From: Thermoanaerobaculum sp964488355
Lineage (GTDB): Bacteria; Acidobacteriota; Thermoanaerobaculia; Thermoanaerobaculales; Thermoanaerobaculaceae
Length of the DNA stretch: 64,000 nucleotides
NCBI GenBank assembly: GCA_964488355.1
Contig: CAZAUJ010000003.1
Span: forward strand, 1-64,000
Reading direction: 5' to 3'
Shown here piece after piece: positions 1 to 8,607 of this stretch (position 1 is the stretch's first letter; each line of letters starts with the position of its first letter). The translations under genes were made by a program, and so were the position numbers. The notes under the pieces are model-generated. The model did not search any database and was not told the DNA's origin. It saw nothing but the letters and a program-made list of their open reading frames with translations.

Positions 1-71
<71 letters not shown>

Positions 72-82
72 ACTTGTGAGCA

Positions 83-397
83 TTACCGCTTCTCCGGCTG
101 CGGGCTTGCGGGAGCAGGCGTAGTGGCCGCCGCGGGCGCCTTGAGTTCCTTGACCACCGACCGGCCCCGCTGTCCCGAAAGCACCGCCAACCCCAAACAC
201 AGCGCTACGAAGAGCACAAACGACCCGGTGGTGAGCTTGTGCAACAGCGTGGTGGCCCCGCGGGGGCCGAAAGCCACTTGCGAGGCCGCCCCGCCGAAGG
301 CTGCGGCCACGTCGGAGCCCTTTCCCTGCTGCAGCAGCACCACAAGCACCAGGAAGATACAAACGATCACGTAGAGGATCAAGAGGAACGTATACAC
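83..397 (-). CDS. secG: SecG, protein-export translocase subunit
   Basis: Small membrane subunit of the SecYEG translocon. The ~104-residue protein has two hydrophobic segments (about residues 1-22 and 56-76) flanking a loop with the family motif LLQQGKGSD and a Gly/Ala-rich AFGG stretch, and ends in a polar Ala/Pro-rich tail. The frame is open from a GTG at 412 that overlaps the tpiA stop, but the GTG at 397 is preferred: it has an AGGGG ribosome site about 7 bases upstream and aligns with the usual SecG N-terminus. It is the last protein gene of the gap-pgk-tpiA-secG operon, an order common in many phyla, and tRNA-Leu follows at once. Confidence 0.9.
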   Translation of the reverse strand: MYTFLLILYVIVCIFLVLVVLLQQGKGSDVAAAFGGAASQVAFGPRGATTLLHKLTTGSFVLFVALCLGLAVLSGQRGRSVVKELKAPAAATTPAPASPQPEKR

Positions 398-408
398 AAG
401 CCCACCCC

Positions 409-1137
409 TCACTCCCCTTTCGGGGCAGCGTTGATGATAGCGAAAAAGCTTCCGGCGTCAAGGCTGGCTCCGCCTACCAACGCTCCAGAAACTCCAGGAG
501 TGGCCAAAAGTTCTCTGGCGTTTGCTGCCTTCACGCTGCCCCCGTAAAGCACGGGGACGGCTTCACCCAAAAGCGCCTGCAGTTTCTGCGCGATGAAGGC
601 ATGGGCTTCGGCCACCTGCGACGGTGTGGCGTTTTGCCCCGTGCCAATGGCCCAAACCGGCTCGTAAGCCACAACCAGTCTTTTCGGGTCCAAACCTGTC
701 AGGACCGCCAGCTGCCTTGCCAACACCTCCAGGGTCTGCCCGTGCTGTCGCTCGGCGGCTGTTTCTCCCAGGCAGTACATGACGGAAAGCCCCGCCTCCT
801 GCGCAGCTTTTGCTCGGCTGGCGGCCGTGAGGTCGGTCTCACCGAACAGCTGACGCCGTTCCGAGTGGCCAATGATGACCCACTGCACCCCCAGCTCGGC
901 CAAAAGCACCGGCGAAACCTCGCCCGTGTAAGCCCCCTCTCGCTCCCAGTGGGCATTTTGCGCCCCCACCGCCAGAGGCGATCCGCTGCAAAGCATGACC
1001 GCTTGCGGCAAGAGCGGAAAAGGCGGGCAAAGCACCACTTGGTGGGGGCAGCCCACCAGCCTGGACAACAGCTGCTCGCAGTAGCTGACAAGCGCCTGGG
1101 GCGTGCCGTGCATTTTCCAGTTGGCGGCCAGCAGCAC
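409..1137 (-). CDS. tpiA: Triosephosphate isomerase
   Basis: Interconverts dihydroxyacetone phosphate and glyceraldehyde 3-phosphate in glycolysis and gluconeogenesis. The 242-residue length is normal. Catalytic signatures are present: the N-terminal Lys in AANWKM, the His in IIGHSERR, the Glu in YEPVWAIGTG, and the phosphate-binding VLYGGSVK near the C-terminus. The GTG at 1137 is chosen because TTGGAGG sits 6 bases upstream. The open frame continues further upstream only as a shadow of pgk. It starts 1 base after the pgk stop codon (1139), so translation is probably coupled. Confidence 0.95.
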   Translation of the reverse strand: MLLAANWKMHGTPQALVSYCEQLLSRLVGCPHQVVLCPPFPLLPQAVMLCSGSPLAVGAQNAHWEREGAYTGEVSPVLLAELGVQWVIIGHSERRQLFGETDLTAASRAKAAQEAGLSVMYCLGETAAERQHGQTLEVLARQLAVLTGLDPKRLVVAYEPVWAIGTGQNATPSQVAEAHAFIAQKLQALLGEAVPVLYGGSVKAANARELLATPGVSGALVGGASLDAGSFFAIINAAPKGE

Positions 1138-1138
1138 C

Positions 1139-2308
1139 TCAAGCCTCCAACACCGCGATCCCCGGCAACTGCTGGCCCGCGAGAAACTCCAAGGAGGCAC
1201 CGCCGCCGGTGGAGACGTGCCCAATGCGCTCCGCCACTCCCGCTTGCTGCACCGCTTCCACGCTTTCCCCGCCACCCACCACGGTAAAAGCGGCGCTGGC
1301 TGCCAAGGCGCGAGCTAAGGCCAACGTTCCGGCGGCAAAGGCGGGGCGCTCAAAAACCCCTGCAGGCCCGTTCCAAAAGACCGTACCCGAGCCCAGGTGC
1401 TCACCGATCGCAGCTATGGATTGCGGGCCCACATCCAAAATGAGCTGGTTTTCCCTCACCCCCTCCACCGGCACCACCGTACCCATTTCCGCCTCCAGGC
1501 TCTCAGCCACCACCACATCCACCGGCAGCAGCACCTTGGTGCTTCGCTCTTTGGCCTGCGCCAGGGTCTGCTCCGCCAGGCCAACGAGGTCCCGCTCCAC
1601 CAGCGAGGCCCCTACGGGCTTGCCACAGGCCAGGAGAAAGGTATTGGCCAGGCCGCCCACCAAGGCCAAAACATCAGCCTTCTGCGCCAGGGCCTGCAGC
1701 AACTCCAGCTTGCCCGAGATCTTGGCGCCACCAGCAATGACCACCAGCGGGCGCTGCGGATGGTCGCGTACCTTGGAAAGGGCGGCCAGCTCGGCTAGCA
1801 TCAAAGGCCCAGCCACCTTGTCTTGAAAGTAAGAAGCTACGCCAGCGGTGGATGCGTGGGCACGGTGGGCGGTGCCGAAGGCGTCGTTGACGTAAACCTC
1901 CGCCAAGCTGGCGAGCGCGCGGGCGAACTCCGGATCGTTGGCCTCCTCTCCTTGGTGGAAGCGCAGGTTTTCCAGCAACAGCACCTCTCCGGGTTTGGCT
2001 GCGGCCACCGCCTGCTGAGCTTTCTCGCCAATGACATCGCCCACGAACCTGACCGGCCGTCCCACATGGGAAGCCAGCACGGGTGCCACCGGCGCGAGGG
2101 TAAAGCGTGCATCCGGCTTGCCCTTGGGCCGGCCAAGATGGGAGCAAACCACGACCACCGCGTTGGCTTCCGCTAAAGCCCGCACTGTGGGTGCCGCGGC
2201 GCGAATGCGGCTGTCATCCGCCACCCGCCCGTCCCGCAGGGGCACGTTCAGGTCCAAGCGCAGCAGGACCCGTCTTCTGGCCACGTTGAGCTGGTCCATC
2301 CGGCGCAC
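1139..2308 (-). CDS. pgk: Phosphoglycerate kinase
   Basis: Transfers the acyl phosphate of 1,3-bisphosphoglycerate to ADP. About 389 residues with the family signatures: the N-terminal LLRLDLNVPL strand, SHLGRPKG (substrate Arg/His), LLENLRFHQGEE, GGAKISGKL and the nucleotide-site VVGGGESV. The GTG at 2308 gives an N-terminus (VRRMDQLNVARRRV) that aligns with the typical start, and a GAGG lies 9 bases upstream. An ATG at 2299 is the alternative. It is followed directly by tpiA and preceded by gap with an 11-base gap, forming one glycolytic operon. Confidence 0.95.
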   Translation of the reverse strand: MRRMDQLNVARRRVLLRLDLNVPLRDGRVADDSRIRAAAPTVRALAEANAVVVVCSHLGRPKGKPDARFTLAPVAPVLASHVGRPVRFVGDVIGEKAQQAVAAAKPGEVLLLENLRFHQGEEANDPEFARALASLAEVYVNDAFGTAHRAHASTAGVASYFQDKVAGPLMLAELAALSKVRDHPQRPLVVIAGGAKISGKLELLQALAQKADVLALVGGLANTFLLACGKPVGASLVERDLVGLAEQTLAQAKERSTKVLLPVDVVVAESLEAEMGTVVPVEGVRENQLILDVGPQSIAAIGEHLGSGTVFWNGPAGVFERPAFAAGTLALARALAASAAFTVVGGGESVEAVQQAGVAERIGHVSTGGGASLEFLAGQQLPGIAVLEA

Positions 2309-2319
2309 CACGGGCAGCC

Positions 2320-3315
2320 TCACGCAAACAACTTGGCCACGTCCACGCAGCGGGCAGCATAGGCCCACTCGTTGTCATACCAGGCCAGTACCTTGCCCAT
2401 GCGCTCGCCCACAACCATGCACGCGCCGGCATCCACCGTGGCCGAGGAGGTGGACCCGCGGAAATCAATGGAAACCAGCGGCTCTTCGCAAACCGCGAGC
2501 ACGCCCGCCAGCTCGCCTTGGGCCGCCTGCCGGAAGGCCTGCAGCATGGCCTCCAGGGTGAGCGGCTTTTCCGCCACAAAGGTGAAGTCCACCAACGACA
2601 CGTCATGGGTGGGCACGCGTACCGCCAACCCATCCAACTTGCCCACCAGCTCGGGGAACACCTCGGCCATGGCTCGGGCCGCACCGGTAGACGTGGGGAT
2701 CATGGAAAGCCCGGCCGCCCGTGCCCGCCGCAGGTCGGAGTGGGGCAGGTCCAACAGCCGCTGATCGTTGGTCATGGCATGCACGGTGTTGAGCAAGCCG
2801 TAGCTGATGCCAAACTGTTCCTTCAGCACCTTCACCAGCGGTGCCAAGCAGTTGGTGGTACAGGAACCGTTGGACACAATGCGATGGCGTTGCGGGTCCA
2901 AAAGATGGTGGTTGACACCGTACACCAACGTCACTTCCGCGCCTTTGGCTGGGGCGGTGATCAGCACCCAGCGAGCCCCCGCCTGGAGGTGCGCCTGGGC
3001 CTGCTGAGCTTTGGTGAACCGACCAGAGGCCTCCAGCACCAAGTCCACGCCCAGCTCCTGCCAAGGGAGCTTGGAGGGGTCTGGTTCCGCTAGCACTCGC
3101 AAGCTCCGCCCGTCCACCTGGATGGCGTCACCTTGGGCCCTCACCGAGGCCGAAAAGGTTCCATGCACGGAATCGTACTTGAGCAGGTGGGCCAAGGTGG
3201 CCGCGTCGGTGAGGTCGTTGACGGCGACGAATTCCAGCTCCGGGCAACGGTACGCGTGGCGGAAAATCAGGCGACCAATCCTGCCAAAACCATTGATGGC
3301 AACCTTGAGCGGCAT
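2320..3315 (-). CDS. gap: Glyceraldehyde-3-phosphate dehydrogenase
   Basis: NAD(P)-dependent phosphorylating dehydrogenase, 331 residues. The N-terminal nucleotide fold begins INGFGRIGR; the active-site segment reads SNGSCTTNCLAPL with the catalytic Cys near residue 150; phosphate-site residues follow in STGAARA. The ATG at 3315 is preceded by a strong GGGGGGAG ribosome site. A possible -10 element (TAAAAT, 3341 to 3336) lies just upstream, with no convincing -35. First gene of the minus-strand glycolytic operon and divergent from mtnA. Confidence 0.96.
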   Translation of the reverse strand: MPLKVAINGFGRIGRLIFRHAYRCPELEFVAVNDLTDAATLAHLLKYDSVHGTFSASVRAQGDAIQVDGRSLRVLAEPDPSKLPWQELGVDLVLEASGRFTKAQQAQAHLQAGARWVLITAPAKGAEVTLVYGVNHHLLDPQRHRIVSNGSCTTNCLAPLVKVLKEQFGISYGLLNTVHAMTNDQRLLDLPHSDLRRARAAGLSMIPTSTGAARAMAEVFPELVGKLDGLAVRVPTHDVSLVDFTFVAEKPLTLEAMLQAFRQAAQGELAGVLAVCEEPLVSIDFRGSTSSATVDAGACMVVGERMGKVLAWYDNEWAYAARCVDVAKLFA

Positions 3316-3396
3316 GCTCCCCCCTTTCCTGGCGCATTTTATCGAAGGGTTAGCCAGTTCGGCTACCATGCTGCCGTGGGCGAGGTGAGCACGCGC

Positions 3397-4401
3397 GTGA
3401 CCGCGCTCAGATTCGAGGACCAGCTGTGGGTTCTGGATCAGCGCGCCCTTCCTGGGGAGGAGCGCTGGCTGGAGGTGTGTTCTGCCGTTGAAGCGGTCGA
3501 AGCGATCCGCTCGTTGGCGGTGCGAGGCGCGCCTCTATTGGGTTTGGTGGCGGCCTACGCCTTGGCGGTTGAGGCCAGGGCTAACCCCTCCCTCCCGCAC
3601 CTGCACGCCTGCGCCCAGCTTTTGGCCACCGCTCGCCCCACCGCGGTAAACCTGTCTCGGGGGGTGGCGGACATAATGGCGGTGGCTGAGTCCACGCCCG
3701 AGGCTGAACGAGCTGAGGCCCTGTTGGCGAAAGCCAGGGCTCTGCACGCGGAGGACGCAGCCAGTTGTCTAGCCATGGCGCGTCTCGGGGCCTCGTGCCT
3801 ACCTGGCAAGCGGGTGGCCTTGCTCACCCATTGCAACACCGGGGCCCTGGCCACGGGCGGGGTAGGCACCGCCTTGGGCGTGGTCCGGGCCTTGGCCGCT
3901 GAGGGGCGCCTGGCTATGCTCTTCGCCTGTGAGGCCCGACCGGTCTTGCAAGGTGCGCGCCTGACCACCTGGGAGGCCAGGCGAGACGGCCTGCCGGTAA
4001 CCCTCTTGCCCGATGGTGCGGCTGGGGCCCTGCTGGCTTCAGGACGGGCGCAGGCGGTGGTGGTGGGGGCGGACCGCATTGCCGCTGACGGCTCGGTGGC
4101 CAACAAGGTGGGAACCTATCCCTTGGCGGTCTTGGCTCGGCGGCACCAGGTTCCGTTTTTGGTGGTTGCGCCCACGTCTACCTTCGACTTGGACTGCGCT
4201 GGCGGGGCAACCATTCCCATCGAACAGCGCTCAGCGGAAGAGGTGACCTGGGTGGCTGGTCGGCGACTGGCGGCGGAAGGGGTGGAGGTTTTCAATCCAG
4301 CCTTCGACGTGACGCCTCCCGAGTTGCTCACAGCCATCGTGTGCGAGCGAGGCGTGGTCTCGCCGGTCACCCCCGATCGGTTGCGAGCGATATGCCCATG
4401 A
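3397..4401 (+). CDS. mtnA: Methylthioribose-1-phosphate isomerase (MtnA-like)
   Basis: Predicted to convert S-methyl-5-thioribose 1-phosphate to the ribulose form in methionine salvage. It belongs to the eIF2B-related isomerase family, in which ribose-1,5-bisphosphate isomerases are close relatives. About 334 residues. Family motifs include VRGAPLLG near the N-terminus, the catalytic Cys in LTHCNTGALAT (about residue 145), the catalytic Asp in VVGADRIAADG, and NKVGTYPLA. The GTG at 3397 is chosen because GAGGTGA, an almost perfect ribosome site, lies 8 bases upstream; in-frame GTGs at 3376 and 3385 lack one. Its stop overlaps the tsaD start (ATGA). No other methionine-salvage gene is in the window. 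Confidence 0.88.
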   Translation: MTALRFEDQLWVLDQRALPGEERWLEVCSAVEAVEAIRSLAVRGAPLLGLVAAYALAVEARANPSLPHLHACAQLLATARPTAVNLSRGVADIMAVAESTPEAERAEALLAKARALHAEDAASCLAMARLGASCLPGKRVALLTHCNTGALATGGVGTALGVVRALAAEGRLAMLFACEARPVLQGARLTTWEARRDGLPVTLLPDGAAGALLASGRAQAVVVGADRIAADGSVANKVGTYPLAVLARRHQVPFLVVAPTSTFDLDCAGGATIPIEQRSAEEVTWVAGRRLAAEGVEVFNPAFDVTPPELLTAIVCERGVVSPVTPDRLRAICP

Positions 4402-5489
4402 AGACCTTGGCCATTGAAACCTCCTGCGATGAGACCTCGGTGGCTGTTCTCGGGCCGAGTGGGGAGGTGCTAGCCAACCTGGTGTCCTCACAAGTGGCGG
4501 TGCACGCTCCCTACCTGGGGGTGGTTCCTGAACTGGCCGCGCGTCACCACGTAGAGAACCTCCCGCGCTTGATCGGGGCCATGGCCGAGCAAGGGCTCTT
4601 GGCCGAGCTGGAACTGGTAGCGGTGACGCAAGGTCCGGGGCTCATTGGTTCGCTTCTGGTGGGCACCAGCTTTGCGGCGGCCTTCGCCTTTGCCCGTCGT
4701 CTGCCGCTGGTGGCCGTGGACCACTTGGAGGGTCACCTGGTTTCGCCCTTTCTGAATCTGGAGGGCGGGCCAGCCGCCCAGATCCCCGAACGGGCCCTCA
4801 CTTTGGTGGTTTCCGGTGGGCATTCCAGTTACTTTCTTTGGGGAGGCGGCGAGGGTCGGCCCCTCAACCGCACGCGAGATGATGCTGCCGGCGAGGTGTT
4901 CGACAAGGTCGCCGCCGCCCTGGGCCTAGGCTATCCCGGCGGCCCAGTCATAGACCGCCTCGCGGAGCGCGGCGATCCCCAGGCCTTTGCCTTTGCTCCG
5001 CCCCGGATCAAGGACCCGGCCGGCGAGTTGGACTTCTCCTTTTCCGGCCTCAAGAGCGCGGTGATCCGCCAAGCTGGGCGGCTGGGGCTACTGCCGCTTC
5101 CCGATCCGGAAAACCCGCCCCAGGGGGCTCTCGACCTGCTGGCTTCCTTTCGTGCCACGGTGGTGCGCTGGCTGCTGGTTCCGCTAGCCGAGTTGGTGGC
5201 CCGCTTGTCCCCGCCAGTGGTGGCGGCGGCGGGTGGGGTAGCCGCTAACCGCCTGCTGCGCTGCGAGTTGGCCCGTTGGGGGCAGTTGCAGGGCTTGCCG
5301 GTGCTCCTGCCGCCCTTGCCCCTTACCACCGACAATGCGGCTATGATTGGCCACGCCGGGCAGCTGAAGGCGCGCTTGGGCCGCCTGGCCGACCCGTTGG
5401 CATTGGAGCCCTACGCCCGCGTCCCGTGGAAAGGGCAAGGCCAACCAGGCACCGGCAAGCTGCTGTTCCCGCCGCTGGTGGTGGCGTAG
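4398..5489 (+). CDS. tsaD: tRNA N6-threonylcarbamoyladenosine transferase TsaD
   Basis: Transfers the threonylcarbamoyl group to A37 of ANN-decoding tRNAs, acting with TsaB and TsaE. The 363-residue ASKHA-fold protein starts MKTLAIETSCDET. Iron-binding HLEGH lies at residues 109-113, followed by the SGGHS loop, the DDAAGEVFDKVA helix and a C-terminal VAANRLLR. The ATG at 4398 overlaps the mtnA stop by 4 bases; an ATG two codons earlier is possible. TsaB and TsaE are not in this window. Confidence 0.95.
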   Translation: MKTLAIETSCDETSVAVLGPSGEVLANLVSSQVAVHAPYLGVVPELAARHHVENLPRLIGAMAEQGLLAELELVAVTQGPGLIGSLLVGTSFAAAFAFARRLPLVAVDHLEGHLVSPFLNLEGGPAAQIPERALTLVVSGGHSSYFLWGGGEGRPLNRTRDDAAGEVFDKVAAALGLGYPGGPVIDRLAERGDPQAFAFAPPRIKDPAGELDFSFSGLKSAVIRQAGRLGLLPLPDPENPPQGALDLLASFRATVVRWLLVPLAELVARLSPPVVAAAGGVAANRLLRCELARWGQLQGLPVLLPPLPLTTDNAAMIGHAGQLKARLGRLADPLALEPYARVPWKGQGQPGTGKLLFPPLVVA

Positions 5490-5514
5490 AGGGTCTATCT
5501 TCGCGAGGGTGACC

Positions 5515-7320
5515 ATGGAATGCAGGAGTGCTCAGCTCATCCGCAATTTCTCCATCATTGCCCACATCGACCACGGCAAGTCCACCCTTGCCGATCGGTT
5601 GCTGGAACTGACGGGCGCTCTCTCGCCTCGGGAAATGATGGAACAGGTGCTGGACTCCATGGAGCTGGAGCGGGAGCGGGGCATCACCATCAAAGCGCAT
5701 ACGGTCACCCTTCGCTACCTAGCCCGCAACGGCTTGACCTACACCCTCAACCTCATCGATACACCAGGCCACGTGGACTTTGCCTACGAGGTGTCCCGCT
5801 CCCTGGCGGCCTGCGAAGGCGCCTTGCTGGTGGTGGATGCGGCCCAGGGGGTGGAAGCCCAAACCCTGGCCAATGCCTACCTGGCGGTGGAGCAGGGTCT
5901 GGAGCTGGTGCCGGTACTGAACAAAGTGGACTTGCCCCAGGCAGAGCCAGAACGCGTGCGCGAGCAAATCGAACACGTGGTGGGGCTAGACGCCTCCCAG
6001 GCCCTGCTCATCTCCGCCAAGACGGGCGAGGGTGTATTGGAGGTCTTGGAAGCCATCGTTGCGCGCATCCCCCCGCCGCGCGGGCACGCCGATGGACCCT
6101 TACGTGCCCTCATCTTTGACGCTGCGTACGACCCGTACCGGGGCGTGCGTTGCTTGGTGCGGGTGGTGGACGGCCAGCTGCGAGTGGGCCAGCGGATCCG
6201 TCTTGCTTCGTCCGGTTTGGAGGCACAGGTGGAGAGCTTGGGCATCCTCACGCCGCGCCCGGTGGCGAAGGACAGTCTCGACTTGGGGGAGGTGGGCTTT
6301 CTCTTCGCGGGTCTGAAAGAGCTGAGACATGTGCGGGTCGGCGACACGGTGCTGGATGCGGAAAACCCCTGCGAACCCCTTCCCGGCTTCCGGGAAGTGA
6401 AGCCCATGGTTTTTGCCGGCCTCTACCCTGTGGACTCGGCCGATTACCCGCTGTTGCGGGAAGCCCTGGAGAAACTTTCCCTCAACGATTCGGCCTTTAC
6501 CTTTACGCCGGACAACTCGCAGGCCTTGGGCTTTGGGTTCCGCTGTGGCTTCTTGGGCTTGCTGCACATGGAGATCGTCCAGGAAAGGCTGGAGCGCGAG
6601 TTCGGCGTGGAGCTCATCACCACCGCACCGGGCGTGGCCTATCGGGTGCTCACCAGTGCGGGCGAGGTGCTGGAAGTGGAAAACCCGGCCCAACTCCCCC
6701 CACCCGGCAGCATCGAAGCCATCGAAGAGCCCATCATCCTGGCCACCATCCTCACCCCCGAGACCTACCTGGGGGCGATCCTCAAGCTGTGCGAAGAGCG
6801 ACGGGGCGAACAGGTCAAGCTGGAATTTCTCGGTGGAGGGCGCGTGCTGGTGGAGTACCACCTGCCGCTGGCCGAGGTGGTCCTTGACTTTTACGACAAG
6901 CTCAAGTCCTGCTCGCGTGGCTACGCGTCCTTCGACTACCAGCTGTCGGGCTATCGCCAGGGCGATCTGGTCAAGCTGGACATCCTGGTCAACGGCGAGC
7001 CGGTGGATGCCCTGGCCACGATCGTCCACCGGTCGCAGGCTTACCAAAAAGGCAAAGCCTTGGCTGGCAAGCTGCGGGAGATGATTCCTCGCCAGCTTTT
7101 TGAGGTGGTGATTCAAGCGGCCATTGGCTCCCGTGTGATTGCCCGCGAGGTGGTCAAACCGCTGCGCAAGAACGTGTTGGCCAAGTGCTACGGCGGGGAT
7201 GTCACCCGCAAACGCAAGCTCTTGGAAAGGCAAAAGGAAGGCAAGAAGCGGCTCAAGCGCGTGGGTAGGGTGGAAATACCTCAGGAGGCCTTCCTGGCTG
7301 TGCTTAAGGTGGAGGCCTAG
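5515..7320 (+). CDS. lepA: Elongation factor 4 (LepA)
   Basis: Ribosome-associated GTPase that remobilises stalled or mistranslocated ribosomes. About 601 residues, full length. G1 AHIDHGKST (residues 16-24), G3 DTPGHVDF and G4 NKVD are intact. Domain II, the EF-G-like domains and the LepA-specific C-terminal domain (with KCYGGDVTRKRKLLERQ) follow in order. ATG at 5515 follows a GAGGGTGA ribosome site; an in-frame GTG at 5509 is less likely. lepB follows, as in many bacteria. Confidence 0.97.
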   Translation: MECRSAQLIRNFSIIAHIDHGKSTLADRLLELTGALSPREMMEQVLDSMELERERGITIKAHTVTLRYLARNGLTYTLNLIDTPGHVDFAYEVSRSLAACEGALLVVDAAQGVEAQTLANAYLAVEQGLELVPVLNKVDLPQAEPERVREQIEHVVGLDASQALLISAKTGEGVLEVLEAIVARIPPPRGHADGPLRALIFDAAYDPYRGVRCLVRVVDGQLRVGQRIRLASSGLEAQVESLGILTPRPVAKDSLDLGEVGFLFAGLKELRHVRVGDTVLDAENPCEPLPGFREVKPMVFAGLYPVDSADYPLLREALEKLSLNDSAFTFTPDNSQALGFGFRCGFLGLLHMEIVQERLEREFGVELITTAPGVAYRVLTSAGEVLEVENPAQLPPPGSIEAIEEPIILATILTPETYLGAILKLCEERRGEQVKLEFLGGGRVLVEYHLPLAEVVLDFYDKLKSCSRGYASFDYQLSGYRQGDLVKLDILVNGEPVDALATIVHRSQAYQKGKALAGKLREMIPRQLFEVVIQAAIGSRVIAREVVKPLRKNVLAKCYGGDVTRKRKLLERQKEGKKRLKRVGRVEIPQEAFLAVLKVEA

Positions 7321-7354
7321 GCCTGCTAGCATGGTTACCGTTGGGAGGGGTTAC

Positions 7355-8050
7355 GTGAGAAAACGCGGGGTGGTTCGGGAGTACTACGAGGCCATTTTGG
7401 TGGCCGTGGTCTTTACCTTGTTTGCCCGCACATTTGTAGCCCAAGCCTTCAAGATTCCTTCGGGCTCCATGGAAGACAACCTGCTCATTGGCGACCACCT
7501 GTTTGTCAACAAGTTCATCTATGCGCCCCATTGGAACACACCGCTGCATCGCCTGCTTCCCTACCGCGAGGTCCGTCGCGGCGACGTGGTGGTGTTCAAG
7601 TTTCCCCAGGACCCGCAACGGGACTTCATCAAGCGGGCGGTGGCCTTGGGCGGCGACGTAGTGGAAATCCGCGGCAAGCAGCTTTTGGTCAACGAGCAGC
7701 GCGAGGTCAACCCTCGGGCGGTGTTCAAGGACCCGCACGTCTTTCCCTCGAGCCCGTACCTGCCGGACGACCGCCGCTTTCGCGACTACTTCGGGCCTTA
7801 CCAAGTGCCAGAAGGTCACGTCTTTTGCATGGGGGACAACCGCGACAACTCGTACGATTCCCGCTTCTGGGGATCGGTGCCGCGAAGCTACATTAAGGGC
7901 CGGGCTTTCATCATTTATTGGTCCTACGCCGCCGAGCCCGGACAGGTGGTGGCCTCTAACCTTTTCGACGGGGTGAAAAACCTTCTCAACGTGGTGGTGC
8001 ACTTTTTTACCCGCACGCGTTGGGAGCGAACCTTCATGCTCATCCGGTAA
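7355..8050 (+). CDS. lepB: Signal peptidase I
   Basis: Membrane serine protease that removes signal peptides from exported proteins. About 231 residues. One N-terminal membrane segment (residues 10-30) leads into the IPSGSM box with the nucleophile Ser38. The general-base Lys is Lys93 in FIKRAVALGGD. The later boxes GHVFCMGDNRDNSYDSR and GRAFIIYW are intact. GTG at 7355 is preferred for its GGGAGGGG ribosome site; an ATG at 7331 is the alternative. It sits between lepA and a DUF4845-like gene, a neighbourhood also common in Proteobacteria. Confidence 0.95.
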   Translation: MRKRGVVREYYEAILVAVVFTLFARTFVAQAFKIPSGSMEDNLLIGDHLFVNKFIYAPHWNTPLHRLLPYREVRRGDVVVFKFPQDPQRDFIKRAVALGGDVVEIRGKQLLVNEQREVNPRAVFKDPHVFPSSPYLPDDRRFRDYFGPYQVPEGHVFCMGDNRDNSYDSRFWGSVPRSYIKGRAFIIYWSYAAEPGQVVASNLFDGVKNLLNVVVHFFTRTRWERTFMLIR

Positions 8051-8069
8051 AATGAGTAAAGGAGGCGCT

Positions 8070-8435
8070 ATGCGACGGAGAGGGGAAGCCGGCCGAGGCG
8101 TCCTGGGTTGTTTGCTGGGGGTGGTGGTGGCGGTGTATGCGGTCATCGCCGGTATCCGCGTCATCCCGGTAAAGACCAAGGTGATGGAGCTGAAGAAGTT
8201 TGCCGAAACCCAAGCGGAACAGGCTTCTTTGCCGCAACACGAGGACGACTACATTGTCGACCAAATCTTCAACAAAGCCAGGGCCTTGCAGTTGCCGTTG
8301 CAGAAAGAGGCCATTCGGGTCCGCCGAGACATGGGCACCATCTATCTGGACTACAACATGACGGTGGTGCTGAAGCTGCCGCTTTTCACCTACAACTGGA
8401 AAGTGGAGGAGCACATTGAGCGGCCGCTGTTCTAA
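8070..8435 (+). CDS. DUF4845-like single-pass membrane protein
   Basis: About 121 residues with one N-terminal membrane segment (roughly residues 9-30) followed by a small soluble domain containing IRVIPVKTKVMELKKF, a helical middle and a C-terminal beta-rich part (MTVVLKLPLFTYNW). Size, topology and position immediately downstream of lepB resemble the DUF4845 proteins encoded next to lepB in Proteobacteria. Family assignment is inferred from this resemblance. ATG at 8070 has an AAAGGAGG site 5 bases upstream. Function is unknown; the position suggests a link to membrane protein export or quality control. Confidence 0.7.
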   Translation: MRRRGEAGRGVLGCLLGVVVAVYAVIAGIRVIPVKTKVMELKKFAETQAEQASLPQHEDDYIVDQIFNKARALQLPLQKEAIRVRRDMGTIYLDYNMTVVLKLPLFTYNWKVEEHIERPLF

Positions 8436-8457
8436 GGGGTGAGGGCCTCGCTCCCGG

Positions 8458-8607
8458 CTAAGGGGTAATGGCCACCGCCTCCTCATCCTTCCGCCGTCGG
8501 TGCTTGGCTGTGACCACCAGTACCTTCCACATGCAAAAGGCAGTAAGCCCGCCAATGGCGCCCCAGGCAGCAATGAGGAAGAGCCAACCGCGCCAGGTAA
8601 GGGTCAT
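8458..8607 (-). CDS. Small membrane protein, putative NSS-transporter small subunit (MetS-like)
   Basis: A 49-residue ORF. One strongly hydrophobic segment (residues 8-33) is followed by a basic tail KHRRRK and an acidic end. Its ATG overlaps the stop of the sodium symporter gene (ATGA), and a good GGAGG site lies within the end of that gene. Length, topology and tight coupling match the MetS-type small subunits reported to be needed by some bacterial NSS transporters such as the Corynebacterium methionine system. The family match is inferred; the gene itself is well supported by ribosome site and overlap. Confidence 0.75.
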   Translation of the reverse strand: MTLTWRGWLFLIAAWGAIGGLTAFCMWKVLVVTAKHRRRKDEEAVAITP